Source of the DNA: Streptomyces lomondensis
Lineage (GTDB): Bacteria > Actinomycetota > Actinomycetes > Streptomycetales > Streptomycetaceae
Direction: 5' to 3'
DNA length: 64,000 nt
Assembly: GCF_014651035.1 (NCBI RefSeq)
Contig: NZ_BMWC01000004.1
Location: forward strand, 186,001 to 250,000
Part shown: positions 26,439 to 33,620 of the stretch, piece after piece
Layout of the letters: the number at the start of each line of letters is the position of its first letter
How positions within the stretch are numbered: the stretch's first letter is position 1
The notes under the pieces: model-generated
Database searches by the model: none
What the model was told of the DNA's origin: nothing
The model's input: only the letters and a program-made list of their open reading frames with translations
Program-made: the position numbers and the translations under genes

Positions 26439-28340
26439 TCAGTCGGTCTGCCGGATCCGGAACACCGCGTACGTCTCGCCGTCCCTCGGCGGACGCGTCC
26501 AGGAACGGGTGGCGAACGTGTGCAGCCGCCCGTTCACGATCGCATGGCGCGGCAGCGACACACCGAACTCCCCGGCCACCGCTTCCAGCAGCGACCGTTC
26601 CACCTCGGCGCCGTCCTCCAGGTCGCCGAAGAACCGGCCCGGATCCAGCGCCGGGGGTATCTCCCCGCTCCGCCGGGTCTCTCCGCCCACATAGGTGAAG
26701 GCGTACTGCTCGGCACCGTCGCGCGCCACCGACAGGTGGAAGAACGGCTCCGTGTGCCCTGTCCTCAGGCCGCTCCACACCACCACCGCGCGCGTGCCCT
26801 CGCAGGCGGTCGCGGCCGGGGAGACGAACCGCCGCGGGGCGAACGGGGCGGGATCGCCGTCGAAGGCGAAGCTCCAACCTCCGCCGGCCCGGCCGACCGC
26901 CATGAGAGCCCGGTCGTCGTAGGACGAGAACTCCCCCTGGTTGTCGTGCAGCGATCTGCGGCGCGCCTCCCAGGAGGTCATCGGTTCGTTCAGCGCGGTG
27001 CCGTCCCCGTCCGCGAGACGTGCGGGCAGCTTTTCCGGCTCCACTCCCTCCACCAGGACGAACCGGTACGACGTGCGGTTGTTGCCCGGGTCCGGCTCCG
27101 CGAGCCAGGCCAGGCCGCCCGGGTCGAGCCGGGGCGCCGGGCTCGGTGCCTCACCCGCCTGCCCGCCCCTCGGCGTGGACAGCAACTCCCGGCCCCGCTC
27201 CGGGGTCAGCAGCGGTCCCAGCACGGGGTCGGCCACCCAGCCCAGCGGCGCCAGGTGATCCGGCCCCAGCGGCTCCCACAGCGGCAGGGCGTCCATCAGT
27301 GTCCGCCACGCCCCGTCGGAGTCTCCCCACCGCGCCAGCTCCCGCGCCCGCTCGACCGCTTCCCCGAACGGTCCGGCCGCGGTGTACCGGTACGTGCCGT
27401 TCCGCACCTGATCCAGCATCTGCTGAGCCAGTGACATCAAGTCCTCGTCCGCGCCGCGCAGTTGGAACCCCCGCGCGAAGTCGGCCCGGTACGAGTGCGC
27501 CGCGTGCTCGGCGACCAGCGGTGGCAGCAGCTCGGGCGCGTACCGGGCGTCCGTCACCAGTCCGTCGAAGGAGACCGCGTGGGTCTGTCCGAGCAGGCGG
27601 CGTATCTGGTCGCCCAGCCCGGTGGCCCGCGGTCTGCCGTACGACTGTGCCTCGTCCAGCGCCTGCCCGGCCCGTTCCCAGCCGCCGCGCAGTGCCTCCA
27701 GCCGGGCCTCCTCCACCTGGGCGTCCAGCTCGCGCGTCGTGTCGTTGGCGAACACCGGCTCCTCGGCGCTCCGGTGCGCCCGCAGGCTGTGGAACTCCCG
27801 GTGCATGTCCCGCATGAACGCACGGAAGTTCGCGTACCGCTCGGGTGGCGCCGCCCGCCAGCTCGCCCACGTGTACACGGCCCACTCGCCGTCCTCGTCC
27901 ACGTCCTCGGGATCCATGAGGACGTAGGTGGCGTCGGACTCGACGTCGAGCTGTAACCCGCGCCGCCAGAGGTCCACCTGCCGCCGCTCCTCGGGCCCGG
28001 CGTCCTCGTCCAGATACTCCTCGAACGTGACGGCGAGTCCCGACGCGTCCTGGTGCCAGCGCGCGTCCTCGGTCCCGGCCAGCAGCCACACGAACCCGCC
28101 CGCGTGCCGCCACCCGTCGCTGACCTTGAGGAACTCCCGGTACGACGGAGGCATCCGTCGGCCGAGGCGCTGCTCCATGGCCGCGATCCGCTCCTCCGAC
28201 GCGGGCGGGAACCCCAGCCAGCGCGCCAGCAGCGCGCTCTCGTCCTCGCCCCGCGTGTCGCCGTCCCGCAGGGAATCCGCCCACTCCCCGCTCCACTTGA
28301 GCAGGAAGGACCGCCAGTCGACTGCCGTGGTCTCCGTCAT
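26439..28340 (-). CDS. SMI1/KNR4 (SUKH) domain protein
   Basis: A 633-residue protein. Residues about 35-170 form a SMI1/KNR4 domain (ERIAAMEQRLGRRMPPSYRE, FLKVSDGWRHAGG). SUKH proteins are often immunity proteins against contact-dependent toxins, but long ones like this also occur as housekeeping or unknown proteins. The remaining 450 residues contain a helical middle and a C-terminal beta-rich region (RALMAVGRAGGGWSFAFDGD) resembling a second sensor-like domain. No toxin gene is adjacent, so an immunity role is unsupported. Only a weak ribosome site precedes ATG 28340. Confidence 0.75.
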   Translation of the reverse strand: MTETTAVDWRSFLLKWSGEWADSLRDGDTRGEDESALLARWLGFPPASEERIAAMEQRLGRRMPPSYREFLKVSDGWRHAGGFVWLLAGTEDARWHQDASGLAVTFEEYLDEDAGPEERRQVDLWRRGLQLDVESDATYVLMDPEDVDEDGEWAVYTWASWRAAPPERYANFRAFMRDMHREFHSLRAHRSAEEPVFANDTTRELDAQVEEARLEALRGGWERAGQALDEAQSYGRPRATGLGDQIRRLLGQTHAVSFDGLVTDARYAPELLPPLVAEHAAHSYRADFARGFQLRGADEDLMSLAQQMLDQVRNGTYRYTAAGPFGEAVERARELARWGDSDGAWRTLMDALPLWEPLGPDHLAPLGWVADPVLGPLLTPERGRELLSTPRGGQAGEAPSPAPRLDPGGLAWLAEPDPGNNRTSYRFVLVEGVEPEKLPARLADGDGTALNEPMTSWEARRRSLHDNQGEFSSYDDRALMAVGRAGGGWSFAFDGDPAPFAPRRFVSPAATACEGTRAVVVWSGLRTGHTEPFFHLSVARDGAEQYAFTYVGGETRRSGEIPPALDPGRFFGDLEDGAEVERSLLEAVAGEFGVSLPRHAIVNGRLHTFATRSWTRPPRDGETYAVFRIRQTD

Positions 28341-28437
28341 ACGACCGATGCTGCCACCCACCACTGACAGCGCCCCCGCCCGCCGCGGCCACCAGGACTT
28401 TCGCCTCCGTCGGCGAACTCCGCGCCGGTGTAGCAGG

Positions 28438-29013
28438 TCAATGGGGGGTGGGCCGGTAGACGAACTCCTGGATGTGACCGTCGAGCGTCCGGCTCTCCAG
28501 CAGCTCCAGGTCGAAGTCGGCCGCACCCTGGAAGATCGGGTCCAGCCCCGTCCGACCGGTGATGACGGGGAAGAGCGTCACCTGCAAGCGGTCGACCAGG
28601 CCGGCGGCCATCAGCGCCCGGTTCAGCGACAGGCTGCCGTGCGAGCGCAACGGCACGTCGGACTCCTCCTTGAGCCGGGCGACGACGTCGACGGCATCCC
28701 CGCTCGCGACGGTCGCGTCCGGCCAGTCGAGGGGGCCCTCCAGCGTCGTCGACACCACCGTTGCCGGCAGGCTCCTCATCCGCGTGACCCAGGGGTCCCG
28801 CACGTCGGACTCCTCGGTGCTCGACGCGAGCATCTGCGCGAACGCCCGGTACGTGTTGGCCCCGAAGACCATCTGCTGCTCCTCGCCGTACACGGCAAGG
28901 CGGTGTGCGAGCAGCTCGGGGCCTTGCTTACCCCAGTAGCCGGTCCAGTCGCCGCCGGCGGCGCCGTAGCCGTCGAGGCTGGAGAAGACGTCGAAGGTGT
29001 AGGTGGCGGGCAT
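28438..29013 (-). CDS. Dihydrofolate reductase/RibD C-terminal-like protein
   Basis: A 191-residue protein of the RibD C-terminal family (YTFDVFSSLDGYGAAGGDW; MVFGANTYRAFAQML; SHGSLSLNRALMAAGLVDRL; FPVITGRTGLDPIF). Such stand-alone proteins bind NADPH and are widespread in actinobacteria, but the substrate is usually unknown. They are seldom true dihydrofolate reductases. GAGGAG precedes the ATG. It lies about 100 bp upstream of the SMI1/KNR4 gene on the same strand, without clear operon evidence. Confidence 0.88.
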   Translation of the reverse strand: MPATYTFDVFSSLDGYGAAGGDWTGYWGKQGPELLAHRLAVYGEEQQMVFGANTYRAFAQMLASSTEESDVRDPWVTRMRSLPATVVSTTLEGPLDWPDATVASGDAVDVVARLKEESDVPLRSHGSLSLNRALMAAGLVDRLQVTLFPVITGRTGLDPIFQGAADFDLELLESRTLDGHIQEFVYRPTPH

Positions 29014-29143
29014 GTCGTTCTCCTCGAGCGCGGTCGGTCGGTGGGGGTATGGGCACGGCCGGCCGATCTCCTCCGGGGGCTTCGGCGACCGTCACACCCA
29101 TAGACCCGGCGCGCTCCGGAAACTCATCGCCCGCTGCCGGCGG

Positions 29144-29581
29144 TCAGTGCGGCTGACGCCTGCCGTGGTAGCGCTGGGCGAGGCGGGCGAGGGCGACCGC
29201 GCCGAGCAGCAGTCCGAAGTCGCGCAGCGCGATGTCGTAGTGGCCGGGGATGGTCAGCAGGTTGACGATGATGCCGGCCAGCCACCCGGCCACCAGCCAG
29301 CCCCCGAAACGGGGGGCGAGGGCGACGACGAGGCCCGCGACGATCTCGATGACACCGACGGCGTACATGGCGGCCTGGGCGCTGCCGGGCACGACGTCGT
29401 TGATCCACGGCGCGAGATAGGCGGGCCAGTCCACGAGCAGGTTGGCGAACTTGTCCAGCCCGAACAGGATCGGCGCCACGGTGAACCCGGTGCGCAGGAT
29501 GACGAACGCCTGGTAGCCGGGATCGCCGAGCGCGGCCCGCCTGGACTCGGCGGATGTTGTGGTGGTGGTTGCGGACGACAT
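29144..29581 (-). CDS. DoxX-like integral membrane protein
   Basis: 145 residues with four transmembrane helices (FVILRTGFTVAPILFGLDKF; AMYAVGVIEIVAGLVVALAP; WLVAGWLAGIIVNLLTI; DIALRDFGLLLGAVALARLA). This is the DoxX family pattern, associated with redox or thiol-stress defence in actinobacteria. The start ATG 29581 follows GAAGGAAG. It is divergent from an HTH regulator with four conserved Cys residues. A shared inverted repeat lies between them, so that protein probably controls doxX. Confidence 0.82.
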   Translation of the reverse strand: MSSATTTTTSAESRRAALGDPGYQAFVILRTGFTVAPILFGLDKFANLLVDWPAYLAPWINDVVPGSAQAAMYAVGVIEIVAGLVVALAPRFGGWLVAGWLAGIIVNLLTIPGHYDIALRDFGLLLGAVALARLAQRYHGRRQPH

Positions 29582-29592
29582 GACGCACTTCC

Positions 29593-29622
29593 TTCTATCG
29601 ACAACCTTCACTATCAATAGAA
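29593..29622. promoter_or_regulatory. Inverted-repeat operator between doxX-like gene and HTH regulator
   Basis: TTCTATCGA-N12-TCAATAGAA is an inverted repeat with 8 of 9 arm positions matching. It stands out as AT-rich in a GC-rich background and lies just upstream of the doxX ribosome site. It is the likely binding site of the divergently encoded regulator. Confidence 0.6.
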
Positions 29623-29671
29623 GCTCGCGGCCCTTCTTTAGTCAATGCCTGTGGCTTTTACACTGGTGCTC

Positions 29672-30382
29672 GTGGACCACCCGAATGAGGCACCCGCTGA
29701 GGCACCCGCGTCCGACGTCTCCGCCGTCGCCGCCCTGGACGAGCCGACCCGCCGGAGGCTGTACGACCACGTGGTACGCCAGCCCGCACCGGTCAGCCGC
29801 GATGAAGCCGCTGCCGCCCTCGGCCTGGCGCGCCAGACCGCGGCCTTCCACCTGGACCGCCTGGCGGACGAGTCGCTTCTGGACGTCGTCTACGAGCGGC
29901 GCAGCGGCCGCACCGGTCCGGGAGCCGGCAGGCCCGCCAAGCTGTACAAGCGCTCCGCGAAGCAGGTCACCGTCAGCCTGCCCGAACGGCGCTACGAGCT
30001 GGCCGGACGGCTCCTCGCCCAGGCCATGGAGGAATCCGAGACCACCGGCGAACCGGTCCGCACCGTCCTGCACCGGAAGGCGCACGCCCTCGGCGTGCGG
30101 CTCGCCGGGCAAGGCGCCGCGAGCGTGTCCGACCTTCTGGAGCGGTACGGCTTCGAGCCGCGCCGCGACGGTGAGGCGATCGTGCTGGGCAACTGCCCGT
30201 TCCACGCGCTCGCCCGCGAGCACACCCAGACCGTGTGCGGCATGAACCTCCACCTGCTGCGCGGCGTTCTGGAAGGGCTCGGCGAACGCAGCCGTGAGGC
30301 GTGCCTGGCCCCGAGCCCCGGCCACTGCTGCGTCCGCCTGGAGCCGGCTGCGTCCCCGCCCGCGCCCGCGAGCGCCGGCTGA
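29672..30382 (+). CDS. HTH regulator with C-terminal Cys cluster (SufR/COG2345-like)
   Basis: About 236 residues. An N-terminal winged helix (RRRLYDHVVRQPAPVSRDEA; GLARQTAAFHLDRLADESLL) is followed by a linker. The C-terminal domain has conserved Cys residues in NCPFHALA, TVCGMNLHLL and PGHCCVRL. This is the arrangement seen in ArsR-like regulators of the SufR type that can bind an Fe-S cluster or metal. GTG 29672 is used because TACACT lies 7 nt upstream (leaderless); an ATG nine codons earlier (29645) has no ribosome site either. It probably represses the divergent doxX-like gene. Confidence 0.8.
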   Translation: MDHPNEAPAEAPASDVSAVAALDEPTRRRLYDHVVRQPAPVSRDEAAAALGLARQTAAFHLDRLADESLLDVVYERRSGRTGPGAGRPAKLYKRSAKQVTVSLPERRYELAGRLLAQAMEESETTGEPVRTVLHRKAHALGVRLAGQGAASVSDLLERYGFEPRRDGEAIVLGNCPFHALAREHTQTVCGMNLHLLRGVLEGLGERSREACLAPSPGHCCVRLEPAASPPAPASAG

Positions 30383-30407
30383 TGCCGCAGAAGGGGAGAG
30401 GGGTGTT

Positions 30408-31355
30408 CTAGACGCTGCGCCCGCTGCTCTCCGGCACGCCGCGCTCCACGGCGTCCATGAAGTCCAGCATCAGGCGGTTGCTTCGCTCGGCATGGTCGAT
30501 CTGGGGGCCGTGGCCCGTGCCGGACAGGATCTCGGCGCGTGCGCCCGGGATCAGCCGCGGTACCCGCTCCAGCTGCCGCTGCGGATGCACCAGCAGGCTG
30601 CGCCTGCCCATGAGCAGATACAGCGGCGTGGTGATGCCCGCCAGTTCGGCGTCGGACAGGGGCAGGGGCGCGGGGCGGCGTATGCGGTAGGCGCGGACCC
30701 CGACCCTGACCAGGGTGCGCAGTTCCGGTACGACGAGCACCGGCTGCTCCAGCCAGGAGGCGAGGCGGGGGCGGAGCGCCTTGGGGGCGAAGGTGGCGAA
30801 GAGACTCGCGAAGATCCAGACGAAGAAGCGCAGCCCCACCTTCTCCAGGCCGCCCGGGTCGAGCAGCGTGACCGAGGCCAGGCGCTCGGGCCTCAGGTGC
30901 GCCTGGATCAGGGCGAGCCAGCCGCCGTACGAGCTGCCGACGAGGTGGGCCCGGTCGAGTCCGAGGGCGGCGAGGGCCTCGTCGAGCCACTGGGCGGCCC
31001 GCTCGGGCTGGTGGATGGGGGCACGCTGGACGCTGCGCCCGGGATCGCCCGGGGTGTCGAGCGCGTAGACGGGCCGTTCAGCGCTGAGGTCGGCGGTGTT
31101 CGGGTACCACATGGCGGAGCAACTGCCCGCGCCGTGTACGAGGACGACCGGGGTGCGGTCCCGGGCGGCGGGGTCGGCGGGGTCGTAGCGGTAGGCGTGG
31201 GTGGTCGCGAAGGAAGTCTCCACGTCCTGCTCCCAGGACGCCGGTGCGCCCAGCGCGTAGACCGCGTCGCAGGCGGCGAAGTAGCGGTCGCGCCAGGCGT
31301 CGCTGACGAAGCGGCCGACATCGGCCGGCGGACGGGCTGCTGCGGACTGGGGCAC
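30408..31355 (-). CDS. Alpha/beta-fold hydrolase
   Basis: A 315-residue alpha/beta hydrolase. The oxyanion-hole HG motif is VVLVHGAGSCSAMWYPN, the nucleophile elbow is LVGSSYGGW with the catalytic Ser, and the C-terminal His lies in ILSGTGHGPQIDHA. No signal peptide is present. The GTG at 31355 has GGGAGG upstream; the upstream extension would run through the operator. It is divergent from a TetR gene, with a 38-bp palindrome over the shared promoters, so the TetR protein likely controls it. The substrate is unknown. Confidence 0.88.
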   Translation of the reverse strand: MPQSAAARPPADVGRFVSDAWRDRYFAACDAVYALGAPASWEQDVETSFATTHAYRYDPADPAARDRTPVVLVHGAGSCSAMWYPNTADLSAERPVYALDTPGDPGRSVQRAPIHQPERAAQWLDEALAALGLDRAHLVGSSYGGWLALIQAHLRPERLASVTLLDPGGLEKVGLRFFVWIFASLFATFAPKALRPRLASWLEQPVLVVPELRTLVRVGVRAYRIRRPAPLPLSDAELAGITTPLYLLMGRRSLLVHPQRQLERVPRLIPGARAEILSGTGHGPQIDHAERSNRLMLDFMDAVERGVPESSGRSV

Positions 31356-31380
31356 GGCTACCTCCCGGATGGCATCTTTG

Positions 31381-31418
31381 TGATACGACCGTACCATGAT
31401 GGTGGTACGGCTGTATCA
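31381..31418. promoter_or_regulatory. Long palindromic TetR operator
   Basis: TGATACGACCGTACC and GGTACGGCTGTATCA are 15-bp arms around an 8-bp centre, with 13 of 15 positions complementary. The site lies between the divergent hydrolase and TetR genes and is a textbook autoregulatory TetR arrangement. Confidence 0.8.
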
Positions 31419-31472
31419 TCAAAGGGGCCTGAGGCCCTGCGCACTGCCGACCGACGAGCGGAGAGCCGAAGG

Positions 31473-32093
31473 ATGCCCAAGCGTGTGGACCATGCGGAGC
31501 GGCGGACCGAGATCGCGGAGGCACTCGTCCGGGCCGCCGGCCGGCTCGGCCTCCACGCGGTGGGGATGCGCGACGTGGCGGCGGAGGCGGGCGTGTCGCT
31601 CCGGCTGGTGCAGTACTACTTCGAGTCCAAGGAGAAGCTGCTCCTCTTCGGGCTCCGGCATCTCGCCGAGCGGTTCGCGCAGCGGGTGGCCGCCCGGGTG
31701 CGGGCCGCCGGGGCCGATCCGGGAGCGCGCGCGGTGATCGAGGCGCTCTTGGCGGCGGCCCTGCCGGTCGACGCGGAGAGCCGCACCTTCCACCACCTCT
31801 ACACGTCGTACGCGGTCCTGGCCGTGACCGACGAGGCGCTGGCCGCCCAGCCGTTCATCAAGGACCCGGACAGCGCCGAGGACACCGTGGCCGGACTGCT
31901 CCGACAGGCCGCGGAGCAAGGGCGGTTGCGGCCCGGCGTGGACCCCCGCGCGGCGGCCGCCGGCCTGCTGGCCATGTCCGCCGGACTCGGCACCGGCGTC
32001 CTCGTCGGCCAGCGCAGCGCGGAGTCGGCCACCGGCGTACTCGCCCACCACCTGGACCTGATCTTCCTGCCCTCGGGCGCCGACGCCGTCTGA
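31473..32093 (+). CDS. TetR-family transcriptional regulator
   Basis: A 206-residue TetR protein. The N-terminal HTH is ALVRAAGRLGLHAVGMRDVA, then AEAGVSLRLVQYYFESKEKL (the conserved Y-Y-F-x-S-K-E). The all-helical ligand domain is variable. GGAGAG precedes ATG 31473. It is divergent from the hydrolase gene, and the long palindrome between them is its probable operator. The stop is immediately followed by the broken 5' end of a GNAT gene. Confidence 0.93.
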   Translation: MPKRVDHAERRTEIAEALVRAAGRLGLHAVGMRDVAAEAGVSLRLVQYYFESKEKLLLFGLRHLAERFAQRVAARVRAAGADPGARAVIEALLAAALPVDAESRTFHHLYTSYAVLAVTDEALAAQPFIKDPDSAEDTVAGLLRQAAEQGRLRPGVDPRAAAAGLLAMSAGLGTGVLVGQRSAESATGVLAHHLDLIFLPSGADAV

Positions 32094-32223
32094 GGAAGAT
32101 CTTCCGTCGGCGGAGCGTGCTTCGGCGGCGCTCTTCTTCGAGGCGGACCGGATCGGCAGAAGGGTCTGCGAACCGGAGATCGAGCCTCGTTCGGAGTCCG
32201 CTTCCCAGCAGTGGATCGACCGG

Positions 32224-32700
32224 ATGCGGCACTACCTCCGCGTCGACCCGGGCGGATGCTGGGTCGCGGTCGGCGAGGACGGCGACGTCGTCGGGTTCGC
32301 GATGTCACAGAACCGTGGGGGCGTCTGGTATCTGGCCACCTACGGGGTGGTGACGCGCTGCCGGGGGCTCGGAGTCGGCAGGCGCCTGATGGACGCTTCG
32401 CCGGCGCATGCCGACGGCCGCCCGGGACTGTTCTCCTCGACGGTGCACCCGGGGGCCACCCGCCGGTACCGGATGGCCGGCTTCACGCTGCACCCCCAGA
32501 TGCGCATGGTGGGGACGGTCGACCGGTCGACGCTCCCCGCCGTCCAGGGGCTGCGGGAGGGCCGCGCGGACGACTTCGCCTGGATGGACCGGCTGGACGA
32601 GCGTGTACGCGGCGCGGGGCACGGGCCCGATCACGCGTACATGCTCGAACGTCTGCGTCTGGTCGTGTCCGACGACCTCCGTCGCGGACATTTCCTCTGA
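32224..32700 (+). CDS. GNAT acetyltransferase, truncated (probable pseudogene)
   Basis: From ATG 32224 the product has 158 residues with the acetyl-CoA loop RCRGLGVGRRLMD. Coding text continues upstream in the same frame (EEDLPSAERASAALFFEADR, then IEPRSESASQQWIDR) back to the TetR stop. That text is the missing first strand and helices of the fold, but no ATG, GTG or TTG exists there. The C-terminus also ends early (VVSDDLRRGHFL), while relatives are usually longer. Both ends therefore appear lost. A deletion joining the TetR 3' end to the GNAT body is the simplest explanation. Confidence 0.6.
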   Translation: MRHYLRVDPGGCWVAVGEDGDVVGFAMSQNRGGVWYLATYGVVTRCRGLGVGRRLMDASPAHADGRPGLFSSTVHPGATRRYRMAGFTLHPQMRMVGTVDRSTLPAVQGLREGRADDFAWMDRLDERVRGAGHGPDHAYMLERLRLVVSDDLRRGHFL

Positions 32701-32728
32701 TGCGTACGGACCTGAACGTGGACGACGG

Positions 32729-33601
32729 TCAGCCCAGCTTCCGGAACAGCCCCTCCTGGACGACCGACACGACCAGCCGGCCCTCGCGGTCGTAGATCCG
32801 GCCCCGGGCCAGACCGCGGCCGCCGACCGCGATCGGTGACTCCTGGTCGTACAGCAGCCAGTCGTCCGCGCGGAACGGGCGGTGGAACCACATGGCGTGG
32901 TCCAGGGACGCCATGTCGAAGCCGCGCGGGCCCCACAGCGGCTCGACCGGGATGCGGACGGCGTCCAGGAGGGTCATGTCGCTGGCGTAGGTGAGGGCGC
33001 AGGTGTGGACGAGCGGGTCGTCGCCGAGCGGTCCGACCGCGCGCATCCACACGGCGCTGCGCGGCTCGGCGTCCCGGGCCTCCTCGGTGGTCCAGCGCAG
33101 CCGGTCCACGTAGCGGATGTCGAAGGGCTGGCGGCGGGCCATCCGCTCCAACTGCTCGGGCAGCGTGCCCAGATGCTCCCGGATCTCGTCCGTGACCGTG
33201 GGCAGGGACTCCGGGTCCGGGACCTCGCGGGCCGGCGGCAGCTGGTGTTCGAAGCTGCCCTCCTCCGGCTTGTGGAAGGAGGCGGTGAGGTTGAAGATCG
33301 TGCGGCCCTGCTGCACGGCCGTGACCCGGCGGGTCGTGAACGACCGGCCGTCGCGCACCCGCTCGACCTGGTAGACGATCGGCACGCCGGGGATGCCCGG
33401 GCGCAGGAAGTACGCGTGCAGCGAGTGCACGGGGCGGTCGCCGTCCGTGGTGCGGCCCGCGGCGACCAGCGCCTGGCCCGCCACCTGGCCGCCGAAGACC
33501 CGCTGGAGCGACTCCTGCGGGCTGCGGCCACGGAAGATGTTGACCTCGATCTGCTCCAGGTCGAGCAGGTCCACGAGCCTCTCGGCCGGATTCGTCGTCA
33601 T
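32729..33601 (-). CDS. tesB: Acyl-CoA thioesterase II
   Basis: A 290-residue double-hotdog thioesterase. Signatures include RVFGGQVAGQALVAAGRT, VHSLHAYFLRPG, ASLDHAMWFHRPFRADDWLL and the C-terminal RLVVSVVQEGLFR. The catalytic Asp/Thr/Gln set of TesB corresponds to the D in SLDHAMW and the Gln of VVQEG. It hydrolyses medium- and long-chain acyl-CoAs in the cytosol. It lies 19 bp downstream of the helicase gene on the same strand and may share its transcript. Confidence 0.93.
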   Translation of the reverse strand: MTTNPAERLVDLLDLEQIEVNIFRGRSPQESLQRVFGGQVAGQALVAAGRTTDGDRPVHSLHAYFLRPGIPGVPIVYQVERVRDGRSFTTRRVTAVQQGRTIFNLTASFHKPEEGSFEHQLPPAREVPDPESLPTVTDEIREHLGTLPEQLERMARRQPFDIRYVDRLRWTTEEARDAEPRSAVWMRAVGPLGDDPLVHTCALTYASDMTLLDAVRIPVEPLWGPRGFDMASLDHAMWFHRPFRADDWLLYDQESPIAVGGRGLARGRIYDREGRLVVSVVQEGLFRKLG

Positions 33602-33620
33602 CAGTGCGTTTCTCCTGTGC

